A DNA stretch of 64,000 nt from Psychrobacter sp. GTDB lineage: Bacteria; Pseudomonadota; Gammaproteobacteria; Pseudomonadales; Moraxellaceae. The notes beneath the pieces are model-generated. The model made no database searches. It saw only the letters and a program-made list of their open reading frames with translations, and was not told the DNA's origin. Positions 29,058-38,679 of this stretch are shown here, piece by piece; the first letter of the stretch is position 1; each line of letters starts with the position of its first letter. The stretch covers positions 1-64,000 of the forward strand of contig JAGLBE010000005.1 in assembly GCA_018260445.1 (NCBI GenBank), in the 5' to 3' direction. The position numbers and the translations under genes are program-made.

Positions 29058-29918
29058 ATGAGAAAAATCACACATGCGGTCATTCCAGTGGCAGGTTTTG
29101 GTTCCCGAATGCTCCCTTTATCTAAAAGCATTCCCAAAGAGCTATTGCCGCTGGGTAACCGCCCGGTGATTCACTATGTTATCGAAGAGGCAATAGCCGC
29201 TGGTATTAAACATATCATTTTGGTCACCCATCCACAAAAGCAAGCCATTGAAAACTATTTTGACCTAAATGTTGAATTGGATACGGCGCTGCGCGATAGT
29301 GGTAAAGTTGCGTTAGCGGATAGCCTACAATGGTTACCCGATGATGTGAAGATTTCCGCGATTCGTCAGGGTAAACGATTGGGGCTTGGGCATGCAGTAG
29401 GCGCGGCGCGTCCTATAATTGAGGGTCATGATTTTGCCGTCCTTTTGCCAGATGTGGTGATTGACCCCTTTACAACCAACTATGCCTCACAGAATTTGGC
29501 GTATATGACAGCGCAGTTCGAGGCAACAGGCCACTCGCAAATTTTAGTGGAGGCGGTTGCCGAAGCCGATATCCATCGCTATGGCATAGCCAACTTAGGT
29601 GCTGCAGAAAAGCACTACCAAAAGTCAACGTCTAACCAAAGCTTACCCGTCATAGGTTTTGTCGAGAAACCCGAAGCCAAAAAGGCACCGTCAAATTTAG
29701 CGGTTGTGGGGCGGTATGTATTTGATAGTCGAATATTGGATTATTTAGACCGCACTGCGCCCGATAAAAAAGGTGAAATTCAATTAACAGATGCCATTGA
29801 TGCGCTGATTCAGTCGGCACAAGTGAATGTGACCACGATGATAGGCGATAGCTTTGATGCCGGCGATATGCCCTCGTATCTACAAGCGTTTACTTATTTT
29901 AGCGCCCATCAAAGGTAA
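29058..29918 (+). CDS. galU: UTP-glucose-1-phosphate uridylyltransferase
   Basis: Makes UDP-glucose from glucose 1-phosphate and UTP. The 286-residue protein begins MRKITHAVIPVAGFGSRMLP and carries the nucleotidyltransferase motif SKSIPKELLPLGNRP, the substrate-binding VTHPQKQAIENYFD, GLGHAVGAARP, LLPDVVID, and GFVEKP. The ATG at 29058 has CGGA seven bases upstream; an ATG nine codons earlier (29031) is possible but has a poorer site. It fits with pgi and galE in sugar-nucleotide supply. Confidence 0.93.
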   Translation: MRKITHAVIPVAGFGSRMLPLSKSIPKELLPLGNRPVIHYVIEEAIAAGIKHIILVTHPQKQAIENYFDLNVELDTALRDSGKVALADSLQWLPDDVKISAIRQGKRLGLGHAVGAARPIIEGHDFAVLLPDVVIDPFTTNYASQNLAYMTAQFEATGHSQILVEAVAEADIHRYGIANLGAAEKHYQKSTSNQSLPVIGFVEKPEAKKAPSNLAVVGRYVFDSRILDYLDRTAPDKKGEIQLTDAIDALIQSAQVNVTTMIGDSFDAGDMPSYLQAFTYFSAHQR

Positions 29919-30035
29919 CCTATAGCCAATTGCTAAGAGGTGGGTTAACCCATCGGTTTGTCTTATCCTCTTTACTATAGCGATTACTCTCGTTATCCGT
30001 ATGTCTCATCCTCATCACTAGGTTAGCCAAGCCCC

Positions 30036-30734
30036 ATGCCCAAAAAACGCCCAACCAAAGACGCGCTACCCTCTCTACCTGGCCAAGCGGTAAATGGCGC
30101 ACAGCATGGCCTGCGCCCCACAGGTATCGACGGGGTGAGCATCTCTGGTGAACCACAAATTGCAAAAGCTGGAATCCGGCTGGCCGCCATGGTATACGAT
30201 GGCATGCTGATTTTGGCGTTACTGTTTTTAGTTGGGACGCTGCTGACGGTCATAGGTACTATGTTAACCATGCAAACGGGCGTGACCTCACAAGAGGCAA
30301 AGACCCTACCGCAGTGGTATCAAAATCTAATCATGACACCGGCATTTGTACTCACCCTAATCGGGTTTTATGGGCTATTTTGGCGGCGGGCAGGGCAAAC
30401 ACTTGGCATGCAAACGTGGCGGTTAAAAACTGTCTCACAAGCGGGGCATTTGTTAACCTGGAAGCAGTCAATGCTGCGAATTTTAGCCGCTTGCCTTATG
30501 CCTGCCTTGTTTGGTCTGATTGGTTGGGCATTGCAAGGTTCACGCAGTGCGATGTTGGCCGGGGCTATATTTGGTCTGCTGTTTAACTATACCTTTTGTC
30601 TGTTTAATCGGCGTAGTTTGGCGGTGCACGATATGTTATCGGACACCATTACCTTGAAAATGCCAAAAATACATCATCAAGGTTTAATTCAGTCGTTTAG
30701 GAAAAAGTCTGTTAATACAAAAGCTGAAAAATAG
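30036..30734 (+). CDS. RDD family membrane protein
   Basis: A 232-residue inner-membrane protein of the RDD family, with the family's opening AGIRLAAMVYDGMLI (Arg-Asp pair), WRRAGQTLGMQTWRLKTVS, and LAVHDMLSDTITLK. Four or five hydrophobic helices are visible (about 53-80, 98-115, 148-167 and 172-194). RDD proteins have been linked to Na+(Li+)/H+ transport in one case, but the general function is unknown. The last codons and the stop lie inside a repeated mobile-element-like sequence (30716-30829), so the extreme C-terminus (NTKAEK) is element-derived. It converges on panD. Confidence 0.85.
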   Translation: MPKKRPTKDALPSLPGQAVNGAQHGLRPTGIDGVSISGEPQIAKAGIRLAAMVYDGMLILALLFLVGTLLTVIGTMLTMQTGVTSQEAKTLPQWYQNLIMTPAFVLTLIGFYGLFWRRAGQTLGMQTWRLKTVSQAGHLLTWKQSMLRILAACLMPALFGLIGWALQGSRSAMLAGAIFGLLFNYTFCLFNRRSLAVHDMLSDTITLKMPKIHHQGLIQSFRKKSVNTKAEK

Positions 30735-30829
30735 GTATCGAGCAAAACGAGTGCAACCGCTACAAATGGTAGGTTTAGCGAGTTTGACCTGATATTAACA
30801 TCGGAACGGTTGTTTTTTCAGATTTGGTA
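30716..30829. mobile_element. MITE-like element, copy 1 (114 bp)
   Basis: A non-coding element shared with 51030-51131. It starts TACAAAAGCTGAAAA and ends TTTTCAGATTTGGTA; the right end is the exact inverse complement of the left end of copy 2, which shows that the two ends form terminal inverted repeats. The two copies share a core with ACGAGTGCAA, CGCTACAA and GGTAGGTTTAGCGAGTTTGAC. It is flanked by TAA on both sides (30713-30715 and 30830-30832), consistent with a 3-bp target duplication. It overlaps the 3' end of the RDD gene and ends 6 bp before the panD stop. Confidence 0.78.
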
Positions 30830-30835
30830 TAAAAA

Positions 30836-31216
30836 TTAAGACACCTGCACCGGGATAACGTTGGCCGTATCTTTTACCGTATTGTCCTCATTGCAATACA
30901 CCAACTGCGGCTTATGGGTGTCCGCCTCGGCTGCATCCATCTGAGCATAAGCACAAATAATCACAATATCCCCTAAATCCGCCATGTGCGCCGCTGCCCC
31001 ATTTAACGAGATAATGCCAGAGCCTGCCTCGGCGCGAATCACATAGGTACGAAAGCGCTTACCATTGGTGACGTTATAGATATCAATCGATTCGTTTTCA
31101 CGAAAACCTGCCAAGTCTAGCAAATTACTGTCGATACCGCAGGAGCCTTCATAATGTAGGTCGGCATGGGTAACCCGAGCTCGGTGCAACTTGCCTTTTA
31201 GTAAAGTCAATAACAT
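30836..31216 (-). CDS. panD: aspartate 1-decarboxylase
   Basis: Makes beta-alanine from aspartate for pantothenate and CoA. The 126-residue proenzyme has the self-cleavage site at Gly24-Ser25 (YEGSCGID), which forms the pyruvoyl group on Ser25, together with the conserved KLHRARVT start, the catalytic-region Tyr (residue 22), and [19 protein letters not shown]. The length matches the family. It lies 246 bp downstream of pth in the same direction. Confidence 0.97.
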   Translation of the reverse strand: MLLTLLKGKLHRARVTHADLHYEGSCGIDSNLLDLAGFRENESIDIYNVTNGKRFRTYVIRAEAGSGIISLNGAAAHMADLGDIVIICAYAQMDAAEADTHKPQLVYCNEDNTVKDTANVIPVQVS

Positions 31217-31462
31217 AAGCGATTCCTAAAATGGTTCGAGTACAGAGTCTAATAAAGCTGAGGAATAAAAAAACTGTCTACTTGATTGATTAATGGGGAA
31301 GGCGACAAGATTTACAATTGCAGCGTGTATTTATTAACCAAAGCGACACATAGGGGTAGGGTCTTAAGCGCCTTGATAACACAGGTTAAGCGTTTTCAAA
31401 ACCCTTATGACCGTTATTAAGGCATAACAGTTACCAGTTTAAAATCCAGACGGCATAACCTA

Positions 31463-32050
31463 TTAATCCGTAGGCAGTTTAAAGCCGTTAATTTGACTGC
31501 GGGCTTTTTCGAAGTCGCCTGTTACTAGTAACGGCAAAGCACTCATAGCAGCCTCAAGGGCGGCCTCAATAGCCATCTGATCATCTATGGACGGTTTCGA
31601 TAGCACATGACCACTCACCTTGGATTTATGCCCAGGATGGCCAATACCGATACGCAACCGATGAAAATCGTTGCCAAGATGGGGGGTGATATCGCGTAGC
31701 CCATTATGGCCGCCATGGCCGCCGCCTGTTTTTAGCTTAATGGCGCCGACAGGTATGTCCAGCTCATCGTGGGCAATTAATACCTCATTAGGAGTGATGC
31801 CATAGAAATTCACCATAGGCACAACCGATTGACCAGACTTATTCATAAAGGTTAGCGGCAATAACAGGCGCACATCACGATCAAAAATACGCCCACGCCC
31901 AGTCAAACCATTAAATTTTTTATCGGCACTTAATTCGATATTAAACTGAGTGGCAACTTGGCTCACAAACCAAAAGCCAGCATTATGCCGGGTTTGGGCA
32001 TACTGCTGGCCTGGGTTACCAAGCCCAATCATTAAAGTTAATTGGGACAT
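31463..32050 (-). CDS. pth: peptidyl-tRNA hydrolase
   Basis: Recycles peptidyl-tRNAs released prematurely from ribosomes. The 195-residue protein has GLGNPGQQYAQTRHNAGFW with catalytic His22 and Asn12, FMNKSGQSV, HDELDIPVGAIKLK, and GGHGGHNGLRDI. It follows rplY by 45 bp in the same direction, the usual rplY-pth arrangement. Confidence 0.97.
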   Translation of the reverse strand: MSQLTLMIGLGNPGQQYAQTRHNAGFWFVSQVATQFNIELSADKKFNGLTGRGRIFDRDVRLLLPLTFMNKSGQSVVPMVNFYGITPNEVLIAHDELDIPVGAIKLKTGGGHGGHNGLRDITPHLGNDFHRLRIGIGHPGHKSKVSGHVLSKPSIDDQMAIEAALEAAMSALPLLVTGDFEKARSQINGFKLPTD

Positions 32051-32095
32051 GATAGGCTCACTTGTTTAAAAGATAGCAATACAGATAAACCAAGT

Positions 32096-32788
32096 TTATT
32101 CGCTATCGCTGTCTTTATCTGTGTCTTCGCCGCCTTGTTCAATAGCGGGCACATTATCTGCACCCACACTGTCGTCTTCAACCGTGTCGACTTCTTCAAC
32201 CGTTGGTGGCTGCATATTGACGATGGTACGGTCAGTACCGTCTTCAATCTCAAGTTCGTGGATAACCACACCTTCAGGCAATTTAATGTCTGATAGATGG
32301 TAAGAGTCGCCAATTTCCATCGTCGATACGTCAATTTCAAGATATTCAGGCAACTGTGACGGCAGCGTAACGATTTCGATATCCGATACCAAGGTAGACA
32401 GTACACCGCCGGCTTTAGTACCTGGTGCGTCTTCACGGCCTGAAAAATGCACAGGCACATTCATGTGAATCTTCTCGCCTTTCACCACGCGCTGAAAATC
32501 AGCATGCATAGGGTAGCCTTTAGCAGGATGACGCTGCAAGTCTTTAATAACGCCCATATGGGTGTCGTCACCCACATTAATGGTTAAGATTTTTGAAAAA
32601 AACGTCTCATTTTCTAGCAGTTTCCAAAGCTCATTGTCTTTGATAGAAAACGCGGTAGGTGCTTCATTGCCGCCATAAATAATGGCAGGAACTAGCTTTT
32701 GCTTACGCAGGCGGCGGCTCGCACCTTTGCCCTGCTGATCTTCGGTGCGGGCAATGCCGTTTACCGTATAAAGTGGTGCTTTACTCAT
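32096..32788 (-). CDS. rplY: 50S ribosomal protein L25/general stress protein Ctc
   Basis: Binds 5S rRNA in the large ribosomal subunit. The 230-residue protein has the L25 domain (about 1-95; RTEDQQGKGASRRLRKQKLVPAIIYGG) followed by a TL5/CTC-type beta domain and an acidic tail rich in Asp and Glu. I set the start at MSKAPLY because AAGGATACTCCC directly precedes it on the minus strand; an upstream extension of 29 codons is open but lacks a good site. It lies between prs and pth, as is common. Confidence 0.95.
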   Translation of the reverse strand: MSKAPLYTVNGIARTEDQQGKGASRRLRKQKLVPAIIYGGNEAPTAFSIKDNELWKLLENETFFSKILTINVGDDTHMGVIKDLQRHPAKGYPMHADFQRVVKGEKIHMNVPVHFSGREDAPGTKAGGVLSTLVSDIEIVTLPSQLPEYLEIDVSTMEIGDSYHLSDIKLPEGVVIHELEIEDGTDRTIVNMQPPTVEEVDTVEDDSVGADNVPAIEQGGEDTDKDSDSE

Positions 32789-33142
32789 GGGAGTATCCTT
32801 GGGGGTACTTGGGGTAGATATCTGCACGCCATCATGATGAAAAACAATTGACATAATGAGTGAGGATATCGCCAATAAAATAGGCTAAATGATGGTTGCC
32901 AGCTACATTTGCGACCAACGAGGCAAGCCAACCATCTTGTTGTCTGCAATACTGCTGCACTAGCGGGGCTAAATAGTTAAACAATAGCGTAACACGCTTG
33001 AATACTGCAAATACAGAGGGCGTATTATAGAAGGTTAACAGGCTAAAATCTAGTATAAAAAAACGCCATCTTAATGATAGCGTTTTTTTAGGGTGTACAT
33101 AGGCTGTTTTTAATCGACAAGCAAAGCAAAAGCCAACAGTGC
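32789..33142. other. 354-bp gap between rplY and prs
   Basis: Holds the rplY ribosome binding site at its left edge and the prs terminator at its right (33057-33089). No gene is visible. Confidence 0.6.
33057..33089 (-). terminator. bidirectional-looking terminator after prs
   Basis: AAAAAAACGC and GCGTTTTTTT pair with an ATC/GAT extension around an AT-rich loop. On the minus strand it ends with seven T, 54 bp beyond prs. There is no + strand gene upstream that needs it. Confidence 0.85.
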
Positions 33143-34096
33143 CTAATTGATATAGTCAAACATCGCACTAATCGATTCTTCGTTATTAATGCGGCGTAGG
33201 CTCTCTGCCAATAAGGAGGCGATGGTCACTTGGCGTATTTTAGTGCAAGCCTTAGCCTCAGCAGATAAGGGAATAGTATCGGTGACAACCAACTCATCGA
33301 GCACAGAGTTTTCAATATTTTTAATGGCATTGCCAGACAACACAGGATGGGTAATATAGCCAAGCACTCGGCGTGCCCCGTTGTCTTTTAACGCTTGCGC
33401 TGCTTTACACAGCGTACCAGCCGTATCGACCATGTCATCGACAATCACGCAATCTCGGTCTTTGACATCGCCAATAATATGCATGACTTGCGACTCGTTG
33501 GCACGGGCACGGCGTTTATCAATAATGGCCAAATCGGTATCGCCAAGCTCTTTGGCCATGGCACGGGCACGTACCACGCCGCCCACGTCTGGCGAGACGA
33601 CCATCAAATTATCATAACCTTGTTTTTGTAAATCATTGAGCAAGATGGGGGTGCCGTAGATATTGTCGACAGGGATATCAAAGAAGCCCTGAATTTGATC
33701 CGAGTGTAAATCCACAGTCATGACCCGATCAATGCTGACGATATTGAGCATATCTGCCACCACTTTGGCAGAAATAGGCACCCGCGCTGAGCGGGGGCGA
33801 CGATCTTGACGGGCATAACCAAAGTATGGCATAACCGCCGTGATACGCCCTGCACTAGAACGACGCAGCGCATCGGCCATCACCATAATTTCCATCAGGT
33901 GGTCATTAGTAGGGGCGCAAGTGGGCTGCAAAATAAACACATCTTTGCCACGCACATGCTCTTTGATTTCGACGGCAATTTCACCATCAGAAAATCGCGT
34001 GACATCGGCACGTCCTAGCGGGATATGCAAGTGGTCGGCTACGGTTTTAGCCAGCTCAGGGTGGGCATTACCCGTAAAAATCGCCAGATATGGCAT
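33143..34096 (-). CDS. prs: ribose-phosphate pyrophosphokinase
   Basis: Makes PRPP from ribose 5-phosphate and ATP for nucleotides, histidine, tryptophan and NAD. The 317-residue protein has [45 protein letters not shown], the flexible-loop KRRA, and the PRPP-binding motif [15 protein letters not shown]. It lies downstream of ispE and the tRNA-Gln genes, as in other gammaproteobacteria. Confidence 0.97.
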   Translation of the reverse strand: MPYLAIFTGNAHPELAKTVADHLHIPLGRADVTRFSDGEIAVEIKEHVRGKDVFILQPTCAPTNDHLMEIMVMADALRRSSAGRITAVMPYFGYARQDRRPRSARVPISAKVVADMLNIVSIDRVMTVDLHSDQIQGFFDIPVDNIYGTPILLNDLQKQGYDNLMVVSPDVGGVVRARAMAKELGDTDLAIIDKRRARANESQVMHIIGDVKDRDCVIVDDMVDTAGTLCKAAQALKDNGARRVLGYITHPVLSGNAIKNIENSVLDELVVTDTIPLSAEAKACTKIRQVTIASLLAESLRRINNEESISAMFDYIN

Positions 34097-34207
34097 GGTT
34101 CAAGTCCTGTCTATTTGACTTATTTTCTATTGGAGGGAAGCCTTATGCAGATGATAAGCACGACGATAATAGGCTGCGCAAATAAAGAAGATTGAACGTT
34201 TAGAAAA

Positions 34208-34282
34208 TGGTAGGGGTAGCTGGACTCGAACCAACGGTGTCAGGATCAAAACCTGATGCCTTACCAACTTGGCTATACCCCT
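34208..34282 (-). tRNA. tRNA-Gln (UUG), copy 1
   Basis: A 75-nt gene with encoded CCA. The acceptor stem AGGGGTA pairs with TACCCCT, the T arm contains GGTTCGAGTCC, and the anticodon loop is TTTTGAT with UUG. The D arm AGCCAAGTTGGT is standard. It is identical to the second copy at 34524 and transcribed towards prs. Confidence 0.95.
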
Positions 34283-34523
34283 AAATAGGTAGACTAATAA
34301 ATAAAAGGTGATTTATTTATTATAAGCCGACGACTCAAGAAGAGCGCATCAGCAGACTTATTCATTTTCGGTAGCGTTCAAGGCGAACTATACCGAAATA
34401 CTGCTTATGGTGTCAATGTTATACACGGTTATAAACGGCTGCATCGTACAAAGTGACACAAAAAGCGTTTGCAAACAACTTGATAACAAGACTGAGCAAT
34501 ATTGAATGTAAGCTTGATAAATA

Positions 34524-34598
34524 TGGTAGGGGTAGCTGGACTCGAACCAACGGTGTCAGGATCAAAACCTGATGCCTTACCAACTTGGCTATACCCCT
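34524..34598 (-). tRNA. tRNA-Gln (UUG), copy 2
   Basis: Same sequence as copy 1 over all 75 nt, including CCA and the UUG anticodon. The 241 bp between the two copies does not contain another tRNA. The flanks differ, so the copies are not a recent long duplication. It lies between ispE and prs, the usual place of tRNA-Gln in this gene block. Confidence 0.95.
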
Positions 34599-34773
34599 AT
34601 ATGGGCGAGTTATTATACACAATAAAACGAGTATTGCAACTGCTTTGCCAGCTTTCGCCAATATAATTATTGCGCCAAGCTAACGGTAGCTCGCTGTTAG
34701 CCAAATTAGCCAAACATCGTTTAGCTTAGTGGTTAACTAAGCCGTCTGTTAAATAAGGCTAAGCAGGGTATGA

Positions 34774-35802
34774 CTAAGCAGGACATAATGAGGCGATGCC
34801 TGATTGGATAGGGCGTGACTGAGTGAGTATGGCCTGACAAGGTGGCGCCTGCACCTGTTGCAGATGATAGGTTACAGCGTCGAGGTGCTGCTCCGCAATG
34901 GGCAAGAATAGGCTACTACCACTGCCTGTCAGACGAGCAGTAGACTGGGTGAGGGCCTCTAAAGTACGCAAGTAGGTGAGGGCGGTTTGTACCTCGGGCA
35001 CCAGTTTGCACAGTACAGGCTCAAAAACATTGCGATACGGGGCGTTTAACTGAGTGAGGTACTGCTGCTGGTCTTGGAGGATTTGGGCAAGCGATAACGG
35101 CGCTATATTGCGGCATAAATCAGGATGCAAGAACAGTTGCTGCGTAGACGCGTGCGCTTTTGGGTTTTGATGGCTCGGGTTGAGCAGCAAATAATACTGC
35201 CTAGGTAAGGCGATAGCAAACGGGGTCAGCTTATCACCAATCCCCTCACCAATGGCATCTTGGCCTAGCAAAAATATTGGCACATCTGCGCCAAGTTTAG
35301 CGCCAATCGCCATGAGCTGCTTGGTGCTTAGCCCTAATTGCCACAGTTGATTGAGGGCGATAAGGGTGGTAGCCGCATTGGAGGAGCCACCGCCAAGACC
35401 TGCGCCTGTCGGTAAGACTTTATGTAGCTCAATAGCAATGATAGGTAACGTTGGCAGACCAGCGCCAAGAGTGGCAAAAGGGGGTTGGTTATTGGCTTGC
35501 GCCGTCTTTATCCAGCTAAGCAGTGCATTGGCGGCTTTAAAAATCAAATTGTCTGCCATTTCAGCGGTGACGGGAGTATCGCAGGCGATGGTGATAGGGC
35601 AGTTAGATGCTGTCAAGCCATCAGTAGGATTAAAAGTTTGCTCAGTGACATAAAAATCTAGTGTATCGCCCCAGTCCAGCAGACGAAAAACGGTCTGTAG
35701 ATTATGGTAGCCATCGCTACGGCGCGCCGTAATGTGCAAAAATAGGTTGATTTTTGCTGGCGCAGCTAAACTAAGATGAGGCGGACTGACGACATTGGGC
35801 AT
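34774..35802 (-). CDS. ispE: 4-diphosphocytidyl-2-C-methyl-D-erythritol kinase
   Basis: ATP-dependent kinase of the non-mevalonate (MEP) isoprenoid pathway. The protein of about 342 residues has the GHMP-kinase opening [26 protein letters not shown], the ATP-binding [18 protein letters not shown], and the C-terminal [13 protein letters not shown]. The length is above the usual 285-300, with extra residues in the [13 protein letters not shown] region and at the C-terminus. I choose the ATG at 35802; a TTG at 35835 would add 11 residues, and neither has a strong ribosome binding site. It follows lolB directly and is probably co-transcribed. Confidence 0.92.
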   Translation of the reverse strand: MPNVVSPPHLSLAAPAKINLFLHITARRSDGYHNLQTVFRLLDWGDTLDFYVTEQTFNPTDGLTASNCPITIACDTPVTAEMADNLIFKAANALLSWIKTAQANNQPPFATLGAGLPTLPIIAIELHKVLPTGAGLGGGSSNAATTLIALNQLWQLGLSTKQLMAIGAKLGADVPIFLLGQDAIGEGIGDKLTPFAIALPRQYYLLLNPSHQNPKAHASTQQLFLHPDLCRNIAPLSLAQILQDQQQYLTQLNAPYRNVFEPVLCKLVPEVQTALTYLRTLEALTQSTARLTGSGSSLFLPIAEQHLDAVTYHLQQVQAPPCQAILTQSRPIQSGIASLCPA

Positions 35803-35856
35803 AAAAGATTTGCTGTCTGTTGATAGGGTGCACAATCAGGTTTTAAACATGCGTTA

Positions 35857-36543
35857 TCAAGGCTGCAAGTGGTCGATGGTCATAATCACCTTATGACCTT
35901 GACTATGGATTACCTTGATTTTATTCGGTAGCTTCTCTTGCAAATTTTGATAACTAAAAGTGGCCATCCAATCGGCATTGTCAGCGGTTTGTAGGCGGCC
36001 TTGCGGGTCAATCTCATTATTTTTATCCGAAGGAGCGGGTCTACCCGATATCCAATACGGCAGCTGCGAGATAGGGGCACGCCAGCCGGTCGCTTGGAGC
36101 AATAAATCATCTGGGTTAACGGCTGTCAGCGTTCCGGTGCGCTCACTCACCAAAGTAGCCTTTTGCCCATTGTACTCGATAACCGTGTGACCAATACCGA
36201 GTGCACCCGTTAAATCGATGGCAAAACGGTCGCCATCTTGCGCCCATACATAAAACGCACTACCAGATTGTGCCGTGCTACCCTCTAGCTGCGGGGTGAC
36301 AACGCCAATTTTGCCACGTATGTTAAAACGTTGCAAACGCTCTGGCATCGGGCTTTGTATCACGGCACCCACATTGGGTGTTTGTTTGATGGTTTGACAA
36401 CCGCTAAGCGTAGCCGTGCTTAAACCCGTAAGCATTAACGATAACGTCATGGTAGCGAGTTTATGGCGGCTAGGTTTAACTGCCCTTGAGCGCGAGGGGG
36501 TCACCCTAAAGAATGAAGCGGATTTAAAGGCGAAGTGCAACAT
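35857..36543 (-). CDS. lolB: outer-membrane lipoprotein LolB
   Basis: Receives lipoproteins from LolA and inserts them into the inner leaflet of the outer membrane. The 228-residue protein has a signal peptide with lipobox LSGC after TGLSTATL, then RFNIRGKIGVVTPQLEGSTAQSG and the family's YWISGRPAP region. The N-terminal region before the hydrophobic core is long and basic (about 30 residues), but AGGATATCCT directly precedes this ATG. An internal ATG (MTLSLML) would give a normal signal peptide and is an alternative. It is the first gene of lolB-ispE. Confidence 0.9.
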   Translation of the reverse strand: MLHFAFKSASFFRVTPSRSRAVKPSRHKLATMTLSLMLTGLSTATLSGCQTIKQTPNVGAVIQSPMPERLQRFNIRGKIGVVTPQLEGSTAQSGSAFYVWAQDGDRFAIDLTGALGIGHTVIEYNGQKATLVSERTGTLTAVNPDDLLLQATGWRAPISQLPYWISGRPAPSDKNNEIDPQGRLQTADNADWMATFSYQNLQEKLPNKIKVIHSQGHKVIMTIDHLQP

Positions 36544-36696
36544 AGGATATCCTAAAATTGATGCGAGTTAATATCTGATTGTAGCTAGGGTTACGAGGAG
36601 ATGACTTACTTTTAAGGAGAAGTTTTGGTTTGGCTAAACAGGTGAGCAATGTTTTAACAGCCTTATGCAATTTTTGAACTGGCTTTAGAGTCGGAT

Positions 36697-38679
36697 TTAA
36701 TAAGACTGCAACCGATCGCTGATATCTTTTTGTCCTAAAGCAAAGCGACTGCGAATATCGCTAAACAATGCCGTAACCTTGTCGTCGAGCCCTAGCCCTT
36801 GATAAGCACGCAATAAGATAATGCCAGAATCTAGGGTTGGCGATACCGCATACACCGATTCTAAATAATTGCGAACTTGCTGGTAGTCTTGCTTAGACAA
36901 CGCATCTGCCGCTAGGATGTTTAACGCCGTTAAATGATAGTCGGCACGGTAGTTTGGATGATTAAACGGGATAGCGATGATAGACCTTGCTACTTGCAAA
37001 GCCTGCTGGTTATCTTGCTGATTATCATTTTCAAATAATAGCACCGCAAGGCTGAGTTGATAGTCGATATTTTCGGGGTCTAACAATAATAGATGGTCTA
37101 ACAACTGATGTTTTAACGTCGCATCTTGTTCGTTATCTAGCAACTGGACTTCGGCATATAACAGTTTGGTATCGTCTGGAAAGCGTTGGTTGGCGTCGAC
37201 CAATACTTGCTGTGCCTCGGCCAGCTTATTTTGCTGGCGTAAAATCTCTGCCTGCAAAATAGCACAATCGGGCGCATAGATTTCAAACTGCTGGCTAAAT
37301 TTTTCTAAGGTGGCCAATGCCCGCTCGGGCTGCTGCTGCAATAATTGAATGGCGACCAATTTTTGACGCGCCTTAAGCACCAGGTTTTCTTGCATCACTT
37401 TGGCAAAAAAACGTTCTGCCCTGCTATAATCTTGTTGGCGCTCGGCGCTGATGCCCAAATAATAATAGGCTTGATCAACATAATGCGGTGAGGCGGCCAA
37501 GTTTGATAACAACTCATCGGCCACTTTATAAGCCTCAATATCGATACTGACCAACGCTGCCAATAGCGTCATTTCATCGTCATGAAAGAGCGCATTGGCC
37601 TCAATGAGCAGTTGCCACGCCTCTCGGGTTTGGCCGAGCGCCAAGCGATAACGAATCTCGTAAAGATACAGCGCTTTGCTATTGCTAAGCCTCAGGCGTT
37701 GTTGCGCGATATATTCCAGCACATCTTGACTGGGCATTAACTGTTTAATAATGTCTGCTTTTAAGGTAATAAACGGGATATTATCTGGTTGCATCTTTAG
37801 GGCTTTGGTGACACTCACTAAGGCGTTTTCGGGCTGGTCCAATTGCAACATTAAACCGGCTTGCATCACCATCAAGGAGGGGTTTTCATGATCCGGCAAG
37901 GATTGTAAGGTGTCCAGCAATGAGCGCTGGTCGGCGGCGGCGGTTGGCGAGATGCCAATTAAAATCTCGCTTAAATCGGCTTGGGGGTCGTACGCCAAAA
38001 TTTGGGTCAATACTTCGCCGGCAAGCTCATAATCATAAGCCTTAAGCGCCAAATGTACGACATAAAATTGAGCGGGCAGATGCTGGGGGTTTTTTAATTG
38101 CCAAGCCCGTGCAAACGCTAGGGAGTCCTCTACGGGCTCATAACGCATGGATAAGCTTAACGCCCGCTCGAAAACACTGGTGGCATCATTTTTAAACGCT
38201 TGCTGCTTATAGAGTTGTAAAGCCGTGGGCAAGTTACCCCGGTCGGTGGCAAACTCGGCTTGCATCACTGCAAGCAGGCTTGGGCGGATGTCACTGGGGT
38301 TAAAGGCGGTATTACCCTGATTAATGAGCATCGGCGTCAGTACGTTAGCGCTGTTATCGGTATCAACATTGGCCTTGGCGGTTACCGAGAAAGTCGCCAG
38401 TCCAATCGCACCGATTAAAAGATAGACCCTACTAAGACGTGTTAAGCGGCCAAGCTTAAGGTTGCTAATGGGAGGCTTTAGAGGCGCAGTATATAGCAAT
38501 GTGTGGGGTTTATTAATGCGCCTTTTTATATACGCTGAAGACGCTTTTAACCTACATTCAAGACAACAAACCGCCCACCTTTGGGTGTTAGGGCTGATGC
38601 AAACCTGAAGGGGTATCACAGGATGCAAAGTTATTATAACGGCATCAGTACAAGGATAGCGAATCATCAAATAGGTCAT
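36697..38679 (-). CDS. exported tetratricopeptide-repeat protein
   Basis: A TPR-rich protein, probably periplasmic or outer-membrane associated. From about 130 to the end it consists of helical repeats such as AYYYLGISAERQQDYSRAERFFAKV and ALATLEKF. A hydrophobic segment (VYLLIGAIGLATFSVTAKA) around 83-105 looks like a signal peptide, so the first roughly 60 residues of the maximal frame are doubtful; a TTG at 38499 would place the signal nearer the start. The order TPR protein-lolB-ispE matches Acinetobacter. Its role is unknown, though the neighbourhood suggests envelope biogenesis. Confidence 0.8.
   Translation of the reverse strand: MTYLMIRYPCTDAVIITLHPVIPLQVCISPNTQRWAVCCLECRLKASSAYIKRRINKPHTLLYTAPLKPPISNLKLGRLTRLSRVYLLIGAIGLATFSVTAKANVDTDNSANVLTPMLINQGNTAFNPSDIRPSLLAVMQAEFATDRGNLPTALQLYKQQAFKNDATSVFERALSLSMRYEPVEDSLAFARAWQLKNPQHLPAQFYVVHLALKAYDYELAGEVLTQILAYDPQADLSEILIGISPTAAADQRSLLDTLQSLPDHENPSLMVMQAGLMLQLDQPENALVSVTKALKMQPDNIPFITLKADIIKQLMPSQDVLEYIAQQRLRLSNSKALYLYEIRYRLALGQTREAWQLLIEANALFHDDEMTLLAALVSIDIEAYKVADELLSNLAASPHYVDQAYYYLGISAERQQDYSRAERFFAKVMQENLVLKARQKLVAIQLLQQQPERALATLEKFSQQFEIYAPDCAILQAEILRQQNKLAEAQQVLVDANQRFPDDTKLLYAEVQLLDNEQDATLKHQLLDHLLLLDPENIDYQLSLAVLLFENDNQQDNQQALQVARSIIAIPFNHPNYRADYHLTALNILAADALSKQDYQQVRNYLESVYAVSPTLDSGIILLRAYQGLGLDDKVTALFSDIRSRFALGQKDISDRLQSY

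Noticed and set aside
34208..34598. Integration (att) site formed by the duplicated tRNA-Gln genes
   Set aside because: The 241 bp between the copies hold no integrase or cargo, and tRNA-Gln at this place is the normal arrangement between ispE and prs.
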